Positions 26,352 through 34,426 of a stretch of DNA of 43,612 nucleotides are shown one piece after another. Under the pieces are notes generated by a model. It searched no databases. It was not told the DNA's origin and worked only from the letters and a program-made list of their open reading frames with translations. Both the position numbers and the translations under genes were made by a program. Position 1 is the stretch's first letter; each line of letters begins with the position of its first letter. Origin of the DNA: an uncultured Alphaproteobacteria bacterium (GTDB lineage Bacteria; Pseudomonadota; Alphaproteobacteria; RF32; CAG-239); contig CALXYB010000012.1 in the NCBI GenBank assembly GCA_944392835.1, positions 1-43,612 of the forward strand, written 5' to 3'.

Positions 26352-27401
26352 TTATAGATGATTTTGTTTATAATTCTTAACCGCATTAACAAGCCCAAAC
26401 AACTTTGAAGAACATTTGGGTTTAGATTGTTTCTCAATTCGCAAATCTTTACAATCAATCGCAGCCTGAAAATCTGCCTCCCAGTTTTGTTTATTATAGC
26501 CTTTCAAATCTCCTGACTGATTTTTCTTATCAACAATATTGCCAATAACCATATATTTAACTTCCAAAAACTTATTTATATACTTATCAGCACCATCAAT
26601 AAATTGAGACTTATTATCCGTAACCATCTTCTGCAATGCTTTTAAGAACCCCAAACGAACAACCTTGAAATCCTCGGGCACAACTTGCGCTGTTGATGAT
26701 TGTTTGTGCTTATAATAATCATACATATTTTCAGACAATCCCGTAACTTTGCTATCCTTAAATAACAACATTGCCAAACTCGGAAAATCCTCACAAACTT
26801 TCATTTCTTTAGAAACTTTCGGATACATATCCATATATTTCTTAAATATGCTTCCTTTCACAATCTTAGTCCAACCGATACTATCCGCATGCGAAGCAAT
26901 TTCGGGCATCTGCTCAACAGAAGAACTTCCAACCTCAGCCAACTTTTTAGATAAATTATTATGAGGCGTACCTGCATTCCAATTCAAAACCAAATCCATA
27001 TCACCTGATAAGTCAAAACCGGCAATACAAACATTCGCATCATTTTTTTCCATCTGATTTACACATTTGCTGATTGCATCTGCTGAGGTAAATTTATCAT
27101 CGCTGTCCAACATGACAAAAATATCTTCTTTGCCCATTTTTTCAGCAACCTTACGTCCCAGATTTTCAAAAGACTTACCACAACCGCTGTGTTCATCATT
27201 TTGATAAATGTCAAAAGCAATTCCCTTTTTGGCAAAAACATCTTTCCATTCTTGCAACTTATCCATAGTCTTATCAGAAGACTTATCATCCAAAACCACC
27301 AAGTGCAAATCCGGATATGTTTGTTCCAAAACAGAATTAAAGCAACCATCCATATATTTTTCTTGATTATACGTTCTAATACCGAGAAATACTTTTGTCA
27401 T
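26352..27401 (-). CDS. Family 2 glycosyltransferase
   Basis: 349 aa. The N-terminal GT-A nucleotide-sugar domain has FLGIRTYNQEKYM at the start, LVVLDDKSSDKT for nucleotide binding and the metal-binding D-x-D in MLDSDDKF near residue 98. The C-terminal ~150 residues are Lys-rich and not recognised. It probably adds sugars to a surface glycan. It stands alone, without other polysaccharide genes beside it, and the acceptor is unknown. Confidence 0.85.
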   Translation of the reverse strand: MTKVFLGIRTYNQEKYMDGCFNSVLEQTYPDLHLVVLDDKSSDKTMDKLQEWKDVFAKKGIAFDIYQNDEHSGCGKSFENLGRKVAEKMGKEDIFVMLDSDDKFTSADAISKCVNQMEKNDANVCIAGFDLSGDMDLVLNWNAGTPHNNLSKKLAEVGSSSVEQMPEIASHADSIGWTKIVKGSIFKKYMDMYPKVSKEMKVCEDFPSLAMLLFKDSKVTGLSENMYDYYKHKQSSTAQVVPEDFKVVRLGFLKALQKMVTDNKSQFIDGADKYINKFLEVKYMVIGNIVDKKNQSGDLKGYNKQNWEADFQAAIDCKDLRIEKQSKPKCSSKLFGLVNAVKNYKQNHL

Positions 27402-27730
27402 ATTGTTCTAAAACCTTTCATAAATTCAAAAACAGAAGACACAAGCTCTGCTGAACAAATATGCCAAACAATACCATAAACAATGAAAGATGTAAACACT
27501 TTTTGACAAAAAAACAAAAATTTGTCAATTCGCCTATTCCAAATATATACTATCAATTCTCAAAACATTTAAACTTGAATCAAAATCAGAATTATAATAT
27601 AAGCCAACTTATCAATGATTATTATGCCATTATTTTACAATCATTTTTTATGATTATCGGCTAATAATCTTTCAGAATTTTTAATCTTCTAAAAGCGACG
27701 GGCCGATGCTTTATAACAGTGCATAAGAAA
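27402..27730. other. AT-rich intergenic region with a perfect inverted repeat
   Basis: No gene recognised in about 330 bases. Divergent promoters for the glycosyltransferase and the following small gene must lie here; a TATAAT occurs near 27593. A perfect 8-bp inverted repeat (TTGACAAA at 27503-27510 and TTTGTCAA at 27521-27528, 10-nt spacer) could be an operator or a hairpin. Confidence 0.5.
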
Positions 27731-28207
27731 ATGAAACTAAAAACTTTTTTTGGCATTCATGTAATAACTGCTATTTTCGCAGTATTATGTGCATTAATTT
27801 TTCCGAGCGGACCAGAACCTCTGGCAAAAGTAAAATTCTCACAAACTATGTATGTTTCTTCGGAAGATTCAATCTTTCCTATAAGGCACAAGGTAGCATG
27901 CGTTGAAATCATCCACATATTCAATGAAGCAAAATTCCTTGAATATGCCGATACAATTAATTGGGTCAACAAAACAGCCAATATTTATTTGTATGCTTCT
28001 ATGTATGATTCTGACCTCAAAAGCGGAGAAGAATATTATTTTTACCAAGATGAGCCGTTTCATACAGAACTTGTTGCCCACAAAAGATTATATCTTGGCG
28101 AAAATTTCACCCAATTTGTTAATTTTTGGTGGATATCAGCTTTTATCTTGCTGATGATAGCATACTACATTTCTGAAAACAAAAAGAAAACAGAGGCTAA
28201 AAATTAA
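27731..28207 (+). CDS. Small two-helix membrane protein of unknown function
   Basis: 158 aa. An N-terminal hydrophobic segment (residues about 5-25) and a C-terminal one (about 133-150) enclose a polar domain (about 30-130) rich in acidic and aromatic residues. A Lys/Glu-rich tail follows. This suggests one extracytoplasmic domain held by two helices. ATG 27731 is preferred to an upstream GTG (27719); neither has a strong Shine-Dalgarno. No family recognised. Isolated gene between the glycosyltransferase and the tRNA-Pro repeats. Confidence 0.6.
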   Translation: MKLKTFFGIHVITAIFAVLCALIFPSGPEPLAKVKFSQTMYVSSEDSIFPIRHKVACVEIIHIFNEAKFLEYADTINWVNKTANIYLYASMYDSDLKSGEEYYFYQDEPFHTELVAHKRLYLGENFTQFVNFWWISAFILLMIAYYISENKKKTEAKN

Positions 28208-28216
28208 CTCTGTTTT
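28187..28216 (+). terminator. Terminator overlapping the end of the small membrane protein gene
   Basis: Perfect 9-bp stem aaaacagag (28187-28195) / ctctgtttt (28208-28216) spanning the stop codon. The 3' arm ends in T residues, but no longer U-tract follows. Confidence 0.6.
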
Positions 28217-28223
28217 CACCCAC

Positions 28224-28257
28224 AAAAAAGCCACCCTCAACAGGTGGCTTTTTATCT
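28224..28257 (-). terminator. Repeat-borne terminator, copy 1
   Basis: Stem aaaaagccacc / ggtggcttttt around CTCAACA, identical to a hairpin at 28479-28512. With tRNA-Pro transcribed leftward, these are the second and third terminators downstream of the tRNA. Confidence 0.8.
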
Positions 28258-28733
28258 CTTTGGTCGGATTGACTGGACTCGAACCTTTTCTCGCTTGGTA
28301 AGTTTGTGCTTCGCACTCACTAACCGCGCTTCGGTCACTCGTTTTTTAAGTTTTTTTTAGAGGCGGCTCACACCACCTCAAAAAAACAAACAAAACTTCG
28401 CCGCTTGCGGTAAAATCTGCCGGAGCAACGGCTGATTTTATCCTCGCGCCTCTCCCGAGGTCGCTGGTTCGCATAACAAAAAAAGCCACCCTCAACAGGT
28501 GGCTTTTTATCTTTTTGGTCGGATTGACTGGACTCGAACCTTCTCTCGCTTGGTAAGTTTGTGCTTCGCACTCACTAACCGCGCTTCGGTCACTCGTTTT
28601 TTAAGTTTTTTTTAGAGGCGGCTCACACCACCTCAAAAAAACAAACAAAACTTCGCCGCTTGCGGTAAAATCTGCCGGAGCAACGGCTGATTTTATCCTC
28701 GCGCCTCTCCCGAGGTCGCTGGTTCGCATAACA

Positions 28734-28767
28734 AAAAAAGCCACCCTCAACAAGTGGCTTTTTATCT
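28734..28767 (-). terminator. Terminator of tRNA-Pro
   Basis: The same hairpin as in the tandem repeats, with one change (AAGTGG for AGGTGG) that weakens one pair. It lies 4 nt past the tRNA 3' end. Confidence 0.85.
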
Positions 28768-28770
28768 TTT

Positions 28771-28847
28771 TGGTCGGATTGACTGGACTCGAACCAGCGA
28801 CCTCTTCGTCCCGAACGAAGCGTTCTACCAGGCTGAACTACAATCCG
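28771..28847 (-). tRNA. tRNA-Pro (CGG)
   Basis: Complete cloverleaf on the minus strand. Acceptor CGGATTG pairs with CAATCCG, the anticodon stem CTTCG/CGAAG carries loop TTCGGGA with anticodon CGG, the T-arm is CTGGTTCGAGTCCAG, and CCA is encoded (28771-28773). Two truncated copies of its 3' end lie downstream in tandem repeats. Confidence 0.96.
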
Positions 28848-29010
28848 ATAACGAAGCCTATATTTACCATAAAAAATAAAATAAACAAGAGTTTTTTTAT
28901 GAAAAAATAACTTCTCCCAAAACCCAAACCCAAAAACAAAAATAATTATGGTTTTATAATATGTTAACAATTCATCACTAAAATAATGCCATAACATTCT
29001 GGAGAAAAAG

Positions 29011-29640
29011 ATGCCCCTCAAAGCAGCCATTTTTGACTGGGACGGTACCATTACCGATTCTAACGCCATCAAAACAGAAGCCTTTATAGAGCTTTTTAAA
29101 GATTCTTGTCCCGAAGCCGCTGAATATATCCATGCCTACCAACAAAACAAAGGCGGAATTTCAAGGTTTGAAAAATATCGTCATTATATTCGTCATTTTT
29201 TTCATCACGAAGTCTCAACTGCCGAATTAGATAAATTCGGCCAGCGCTACGCCAAACTCTGCCGCGACAAACTTCTTCAAGCCCCGTTTATTCCTGGCGC
29301 TCTTGAAACCCTGCAAGACCTAAAGCAAAAAAACATTCCGGCCTTCATTGTTACCGGCTCTCCGGCAGACGAAATCAGGTCTTTGGCCAATGCCAGAGAA
29401 ATAAGCCCTCTCATAAAAGATATTTACGGCTCGCCACGCAGTAAAGATATTTTATTGGCAACAGTCTTGCAAGAACATAAGCTTTCCCCTCACGAAACAC
29501 TCTTTTTCGGCGATGCCATAACTGATTATAACGCCGCCAAAATCAACAACATTCCGTTCATCGGAGTCTCAAAAGACAAAAAATCTTCACCTTTTCCACC
29601 AGATACAACGATTGTTAACCGAATTTTCATTCAGTTTTAA
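29011..29640 (+). CDS. HAD-family phosphatase (phosphoglycolate phosphatase-like)
   Basis: 209 aa. HAD motif I is FDWDGTITDS at the N-terminus (nucleophile Asp and acid Asp), motif II is IVTGSP, and motif IV is FFGDAITDYNAA. A helical cap lies between motifs I and II, as in phosphoglycolate phosphatase and beta-phosphoglucomutase-type enzymes. The substrate is undetermined. GGAG precedes the ATG. Confidence 0.87.
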   Translation: MPLKAAIFDWDGTITDSNAIKTEAFIELFKDSCPEAAEYIHAYQQNKGGISRFEKYRHYIRHFFHHEVSTAELDKFGQRYAKLCRDKLLQAPFIPGALETLQDLKQKNIPAFIVTGSPADEIRSLANAREISPLIKDIYGSPRSKDILLATVLQEHKLSPHETLFFGDAITDYNAAKINNIPFIGVSKDKKSSPFPPDTTIVNRIFIQF

Positions 29641-29745
29641 CTACCGACTCGCCAATTTTCAGAAAAAAATAAATAAATAACATCTTAAAAAAACTAAATT
29701 TTTGGAATTTAAACATAAAAAAGTAAAAAAAATATTAACAAAAAA

Positions 29746-29773
29746 TTGACAAATTAGAAAAATTGATTATATT
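29746..29773 (+). promoter_or_regulatory. Strong sigma70 promoter of the Pro-rich lipoprotein gene
   Basis: Consensus -35 TTGACA (29746-29751), 16-bp spacer, -10 TATATT (29768-29773), preceded by long A-tracts of the UP-element type. An untranslated leader of about 50 nt and AGAAGAGAG precede the ATG at 29832. Confidence 0.7.
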
Positions 29774-29831
29774 TAAGACAAAATAATCTAAAAATAACTT
29801 TTATATTAACCTTTTAGAAGAGAGAAACATT

Positions 29832-30596
29832 ATGAAAAAAGCTCTTATTGCATTTGTCGCTCTTTTGGCGGCAGCTTGCTCTTCAAACCGCGAACAAGAA
29901 CCAACCGTTGTTTATCGCGGTTATGATAACTCTGGTTGCAACTATTACAATGGTGTTTGCCACCGCGCAGCCAAAAAATATGTTGTAGAATCTGCTAACG
30001 GCTCTGAATATCGTCCGACTACAACTATTGTTAAAACAGGTGAATACAAACATTGCTCTGACACTCTCTTTGGTGATCCCGTACCGGCTCCAAAATTTGT
30101 TGCTAACGGACCCAAAGTTGTTACAGAACAACAGCCCGTTCAGGTTCGTCGCGTTCAATATATTCGCCGCATTCCGGCAGTAGAATATGTACAACAGCCG
30201 ACGGTTCAATATGTTCAACCAGTCGCTCAACCGATTGCTCAGCCTGTAGCTGTTCAACAGCCCTGCAATGGTTGCCAGCCCACTATCACTCAAACTCGTG
30301 AACCGGTAGAAGTTTTGTTCAAGAAAACAACAACCAAAACCGTTTATGAGCCCAAAACCACACAGGAAGTAAGCTATGAGAAAGAACCCTACACAGGTCA
30401 GCTCCCCTGCACCAATTGTGTAGTTCCGACTCCGGCTCCTACCCCTGCTCCGGCTCCGGCTCCTGTCGTAACTCAGACTGTAGCTCCGACTTTAACAGTT
30501 CCAGCATCAACTGTCGTAACTGTTCAGGCTCCGGCTCCCATGCCTGAGGCTCCACTCTATACCGAAATTACGATGGATGCGGATGAAATTAAATAA
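29832..30596 (+). CDS. Pro/Val/Gln-rich cysteine-containing lipoprotein
   Basis: 254 aa. The signal peptide ends LLAAAC-SS, so Cys16 is the likely lipidated residue (lipobox slightly atypical). The rest is low complexity: repeated VQYV/QPVAQP segments (about 95-150) and a PAPTPAPAPAP stretch near the C-terminus. Cys pairs occur in CNYYNGVCH, PCNGCQP and PCTNCVV, suggesting disulfides or metal binding in the periplasm. No family recognised. The promoter matches consensus closely, so it may be an abundant envelope protein (inference). A strong terminator follows. Confidence 0.75.
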   Translation: MKKALIAFVALLAAACSSNREQEPTVVYRGYDNSGCNYYNGVCHRAAKKYVVESANGSEYRPTTTIVKTGEYKHCSDTLFGDPVPAPKFVANGPKVVTEQQPVQVRRVQYIRRIPAVEYVQQPTVQYVQPVAQPIAQPVAVQQPCNGCQPTITQTREPVEVLFKKTTTKTVYEPKTTQEVSYEKEPYTGQLPCTNCVVPTPAPTPAPAPAPVVTQTVAPTLTVPASTVVTVQAPAPMPEAPLYTEITMDADEIK

Positions 30597-30630
30597 TTAA
30601 AATCAAATATCCTTAAATTAGTAAAACCTC

Positions 30631-30669
30631 AACAGGCGCTTTTCCCCAAAAGCGCCTGTTATTTTTATT
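30631..30669. terminator. Terminator between the lipoprotein and patatin genes
   Basis: Perfect 13-bp stem aacaggcgctttt / aaaagcgcctgtt (30631-30643 with 30648-30660), CCCC loop, followed by ATTTTTATTT. It serves convergent genes. Confidence 0.93.
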
Positions 30670-31507
30670 TCAAAAAATCTTTAATTTTTTCCAGCTTATC
30701 TAAGGCATCTTGCCGCCCAAGCTCATACATTTTTTTAACAATATCCAAATTCGGCTCCATTTTTTTTATCTTAATCAGTCTACTCGGACGGATAACCAGA
30801 ATCTCTCCTTTTTGCGAAGCCTGCTCAATCTCATCCAGCTCTTGATTATACATCAAATGCCTGTTCTTAATCGCCGCCACAAACTTCGGATATTTTCTGT
30901 AAACCAATTTTGCCAACCAAGCCATATGTGTTGGCTTTTTCCGATACCCCAAGGGCCGTGTTTGTACCACAATATTTTTTTCAAAACCGAGTTTATAAGA
31001 GGCTTTGAGCGGTATGCTATCCGCAATTCCGCCGTCCAAGAGCTTCATTCCGCCGACTTCAACAATCTGCGATACCAAAGGCATAGAAGCGGAAGCGCGT
31101 AAAAAATCAATATCCTTAAACATATCCTTACACCAAACATACTCCGAAGCACCTGTTTCCACATTGGTACAAACGGCATAGAATTTAGTTGCGGATTTTT
31201 TAAAAGTTTCATTATCAAAGGGGTCTAAAATTTCGGGTAAGTCATGATAACAAAATTTTGTGTCCACCATATTCCCCGATAACAATAGCGACCGAAAACT
31301 CATAAAACGATAATCATTACCATATTTCAGATTATACCGAATACTTCGTCCCACTTGTTTGGCAACATAAGAGCAACCATGGATAGCTCCGGCAGAAACA
31401 CCGAGAACACCATCGGTCATAATGCCGTTCTCCAACAAAACATCCAACACGCCGGCGGTATAAATCCCACGCTTTGCCCCGCCTTCCAATACCAAACTTG
31501 TTTTCAT
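30665..31507 (-). CDS. Patatin-like phospholipase
   Basis: 280 aa. The oxyanion motif is LEGGAKRG near the N-terminus, the nucleophile Ser is in GVSAGA (residues about 36-41), and the catalytic Asp is in LLDGGIADSIP. This is the Ser-Asp dyad of patatin lipases, and the whole protein resembles YjjU-type cytoplasmic members. It probably hydrolyses phospholipids or acyl esters. It starts 12 nt after the FeoAB stop with AAGGAG, so the two are co-transcribed. Confidence 0.88.
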   Translation of the reverse strand: MKTSLVLEGGAKRGIYTAGVLDVLLENGIMTDGVLGVSAGAIHGCSYVAKQVGRSIRYNLKYGNDYRFMSFRSLLLSGNMVDTKFCYHDLPEILDPFDNETFKKSATKFYAVCTNVETGASEYVWCKDMFKDIDFLRASASMPLVSQIVEVGGMKLLDGGIADSIPLKASYKLGFEKNIVVQTRPLGYRKKPTHMAWLAKLVYRKYPKFVAAIKNRHLMYNQELDEIEQASQKGEILVIRPSRLIKIKKMEPNLDIVKKMYELGRQDALDKLEKIKDFLK

Positions 31508-31519
31508 CTTGTCTGCTCC

Positions 31520-33874
31520 TTATATCAAGCTCCCGATTGAATATACGCCAAAGGCCACAAGCCAAGCCACCACACATTGCAATGCCACAATCATAAGCGC
31601 ATAAGCCGTGCCCAGCTCTTTTTTAACCGTCGCAATCGCAGCCACGCAAGGCGTATAAAGAAGCGAAAAGACCAGAAAAGCAAAAGCACTCAAAGGTGTT
31701 AAGATACTCGGCAAAAGCTCAATTTGCCCACCAAGTAAAACGCTTATGGTACTGACCACGCTTTCCTTGGCGGCAAATCCGGTCAAAAATGCGGTAGACA
31801 AGCGCCAATCGCCGATACCCAAAGGCTCAAAGACAGGCACCAATAAGCTGCCGATACCGCACAAAATGCTGTTTGCCGAATTTTCCACCACATTCAACCG
31901 GCTATCAAAAGTCTGCAAAAACCAAATAATGATTGTCGCTACAAAGATTATTGTAAAGGCTTTGGTGATAAAATATTTAGCCTTATAATAAATCAGCCGC
32001 CACACATTTTTAAGCCCCGGCATTCTGTAGTTCGGCAGCTCCATCACAAAGGGTACCGCTTCACCGCGAAAAGCCGTCAATTTAAGCAACAGAGCCAAAG
32101 CCAAACCCACCAAGATTCCCAAGACATAAAGGCTGATAATAACCAAAGTCTGATGTTCATTGAAGAATGCCGCCGTCAACAAAACATAAATCGGTAACTT
32201 AGCCGAACAACTCATAAACGGGATAAGCATAATTGTAAGTTTTCTGTCTCTTTCAGAAGGGAGCGTACGCGCCGCCATAATCGCCGGCACCGAGCAGCCG
32301 AAACCAAGTAGCATCGGCACAAAGCTCCGACCAGATAATCCGGCCTTGCGCAAAAGCTTATCCATCACAAATGCCACTCTGGCCATATAACCACTGTCTT
32401 CCAGCATTGAGAGAAAGAAAAACAACACAACAATGATAGGCAAAAAGCTCAAAACACTACCTACACCGGCAATCACGCCTTCTACCAACAAAGAGATAAC
32501 AACCGGGTTCATTTGATAATTGATAAGCCCCTGCTCCACCCAAGAGCTAAAACAAGCTATGCCTGCTTCCGTCAGCTCAGAGAGCCAAGTTCCGAAAGGA
32601 CCGAAAGAAACATAAAAAACCAAAGCCATAATCAGCAAGAACACCGGCAAAGCCGTAAATTTTCCGGTCAAGACTTTATCCAAGGCAAGGCTGCGTAGGC
32701 GCTCTCGGCTTTCCACCGGTTTACGCACACACTCGGCGCAAAGTTTTTCAATAAAGGCAAAACGCATATCCGCCATTGCGGCTTCGCGGTCAGACTTGCT
32801 TTCATCTTCCATCTGCCAAACCAAATGCTCCAAAGCATCAACTTCATTGGTTGTCAGGTTTAACAAATTCAGTACCGGTTGGTCGCCTTCCGCAAGCTTG
32901 GCGGCGGCAAAACGCACCGGCACACCGGCAGCTTTGGCATGGTCTTCAATCAAATGCGCAATAGCGTGAATACAACGGTGCACCGCACCCTCATCACGTC
33001 CTTCATAATTACAAAAATCAACCTTCTCCGGCAATTCACGATATCTTGCCACATTAACCGCATGCTCAGCCAACTCGTCAATACCTTCGTTTTTAATCGC
33101 GGATATCGGAATAACCGGCACCCCAAGCAAATGCTCCATACGGTTAATATCAATTGCGCCGCCGTTGAGCTTCACCTCATCCATCATATTAAGCGCAATC
33201 ACCATCGGAATATTCAAATCCAGCAGTTGCAAAGTCAAAAACAAATTACGCTCAATATTAGAAGCATCAATAATATTAATAATGGCATCCGGCTTTTCAT
33301 TAAGCAAAAAATCTCTGGTAACCATTTCTTCGTTAGAATAAGGCGACAAGGAATAAATCCCCGGCAAATCGGTAACAAACACGCGTGAAAACTTCCGCAC
33401 TTCACCATCCGTACGGTCAACCGTAACCCCCGGAAAATTTCCTACATGCTGGTTTGAACCCGTCAACTGATTAAACAAAGTTGTTTTGCCACAGTTTTGG
33501 TTACCGATTAAAGCTAACCGAATTTTCTGGTTAGCGGGAATAACTTCTCCGCAACGCCTCATTTTCAAATCCTGGGCTTCACCTTTGCGCGGTGAGAGCG
33601 GTGCTTTCAAGTTCGGCAAATCAACCGGACAACTTTCTGCCTTGTGTACGTCCATAATCTCAATCTCGGCCGCATCTTTCTTACGCAAAGTCAGCTCATA
33701 ACCGCGAACCTTAATCTCCAACGGGTCGCCCAAAGGCGCAGCCTTAACCATCAAAACTTCGGTTTTAGGAGTCAAACCCATTTCTAAAATATGCCGCCTG
33801 AGCTTTGCATCTTTACCGCGCACAGCGGCAATAACGGCGGTCATCCCCGGCTTCAACTTGTTTAATGTAAGCAT
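31520..33874 (-). CDS. feoB: FeoA-FeoB fusion, ferrous iron transporter
   Basis: 784 aa. Residues 1 to about 75 are a FeoA SH3-like domain (TLNKLKPGMTAVIAAVRG ... LGLTPKTEVLMVK). After a linker comes the FeoB GTPase domain: G1 GNQNCGKTT, G3 DLPGIYSLSPY and G4 NMMD. The C-terminal half is the membrane permease with gate-like GCSVPAIMAAR and CSAKLPIYVLL. In most Proteobacteria feoA and feoB are separate genes, so the fusion is notable. ATG 33874 follows GAGG; an upstream in-frame ATG (33937) would add an unrelated basic leader. The system imports Fe(II), which is available under low oxygen. Confidence 0.93.
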   Translation of the reverse strand: MLTLNKLKPGMTAVIAAVRGKDAKLRRHILEMGLTPKTEVLMVKAAPLGDPLEIKVRGYELTLRKKDAAEIEIMDVHKAESCPVDLPNLKAPLSPRKGEAQDLKMRRCGEVIPANQKIRLALIGNQNCGKTTLFNQLTGSNQHVGNFPGVTVDRTDGEVRKFSRVFVTDLPGIYSLSPYSNEEMVTRDFLLNEKPDAIINIIDASNIERNLFLTLQLLDLNIPMVIALNMMDEVKLNGGAIDINRMEHLLGVPVIPISAIKNEGIDELAEHAVNVARYRELPEKVDFCNYEGRDEGAVHRCIHAIAHLIEDHAKAAGVPVRFAAAKLAEGDQPVLNLLNLTTNEVDALEHLVWQMEDESKSDREAAMADMRFAFIEKLCAECVRKPVESRERLRSLALDKVLTGKFTALPVFLLIMALVFYVSFGPFGTWLSELTEAGIACFSSWVEQGLINYQMNPVVISLLVEGVIAGVGSVLSFLPIIVVLFFFLSMLEDSGYMARVAFVMDKLLRKAGLSGRSFVPMLLGFGCSVPAIMAARTLPSERDRKLTIMLIPFMSCSAKLPIYVLLTAAFFNEHQTLVIISLYVLGILVGLALALLLKLTAFRGEAVPFVMELPNYRMPGLKNVWRLIYYKAKYFITKAFTIIFVATIIIWFLQTFDSRLNVVENSANSILCGIGSLLVPVFEPLGIGDWRLSTAFLTGFAAKESVVSTISVLLGGQIELLPSILTPLSAFAFLVFSLLYTPCVAAIATVKKELGTAYALMIVALQCVVAWLVAFGVYSIGSLI

Positions 33875-33976
33875 TTTCCTCGCCCTCAATTTGACCAACT
33901 TTTTTCTATAGTTATGCAAACTTTTGCTAAGATTCAATTAAAAAAATTATAAAAATCAACCATAATTCCAAACCGC

Positions 33977-34005
33977 TTGACAAGTAACACAAAGCCTCAA
34001 ATAAT
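33977..34005 (+). promoter_or_regulatory. Predicted sigma70 promoter for the lipocalin-like lipoprotein operon
   Basis: TTGACA (33977-33982), 17-bp spacer, AATAAT (34000-34005), 31 bp before the ATG at 34037. Confidence 0.6.
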
Positions 34006-34036
34006 AAACCCAAACTAATAACTTAAGAGGTCAAAA

Positions 34037-34402
34037 ATGAAAATATTGCTTTCCTGCCTATTTTCTGCCATTTTTTTCATAACCGCCTGCCACAAAACTC
34101 CAACTTCAGAACCGGACAATCTATTTATCGGTAACTGGATTGAAGTTATGCCTGTAAACAAACACATCACTCAAGGTATTAGCCTAAAAGAGAACGGACA
34201 AGCTTCGTCAATTGGTATGGCAACACTCAAATATGAAACATGGCAGGTCAAAGACGGAAAAATCACCTTCACAGGCAAAAGCATAGGCAACCATCAAACC
34301 ATAGATTTTACCGATATTTTAGACATTGTCAAAATTACACCTGACACGTTAATTCTGCAAAAATATGGAGCCTATCAAATCCACTACACCCGCCAAAAAT
34401 AA
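34037..34402 (+). CDS. Lipocalin-like lipoprotein
   Basis: 121 aa with a signal peptide ending ITAC (Cys18 lipidation site). The body reads as a small lipocalin-like beta-barrel: FIGNWIEV at the start (GxW motif), then NGQASSIGMATLKYETW and LTGKSIG-like strands, ending YQIHYTR. Such lipoproteins bind small hydrophobic or unknown ligands in the envelope. A promoter lies upstream, and a BioG-like esterase follows after 24 nt. Confidence 0.75.
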   Translation: MKILLSCLFSAIFFITACHKTPTSEPDNLFIGNWIEVMPVNKHITQGISLKENGQASSIGMATLKYETWQVKDGKITFTGKSIGNHQTIDFTDILDIVKITPDTLILQKYGAYQIHYTRQK

Positions 34403-34426
34403 CTCCAATTTTTAGGAAATCCGCTT

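Larger units (their letters stand above)
28224..28795. repeat. Tandem 255-bp repeats carrying the 3' end of tRNA-Pro
   Basis: Two nearly identical 255-bp units (about 28224-28478 and 28479-28733) and a partial third (28734-28795) that merges into tRNA-Pro. Each unit holds a terminator hairpin (agccacc...ggtggct), then a copy of the last 25 nt of the tRNA (28261-28285, 28516-28540, original 28771-28795). A GC-richer insert of about 170 bp with small hairpins follows (tgcttcgca, cgcttcgg). Near its right end each unit also has 15 nt of the tRNA T-arm in inverted orientation (28457-28471, 28712-28726). Only a few substitutions separate the copies. The layout resembles the E. coli tyrT repeats, which also reiterate a tRNA 3' end (established knowledge); homology is not implied. 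Confidence 0.9.

Noticed and set aside
28368..28571. A 67-aa basic open frame on the minus strand inside the tandem repeats (and a longer one at 28623-29072 reading through tRNA-Pro).
   Set aside because: Both run through the repeat insert and tRNA-derived sequence and lack a convincing ribosome site; they are more likely by-products of the repeat, though an Arg-rich peptide as at tyrT cannot be excluded.
28224..28795. CRISPR array.
   Set aside because: The repeat unit is 255 bp with only two and a fraction copies and no regular spacers.
32879..33388. Open frame on the plus strand inside feoB.
   Set aside because: Antisense shadow of the GTPase domain coding region.
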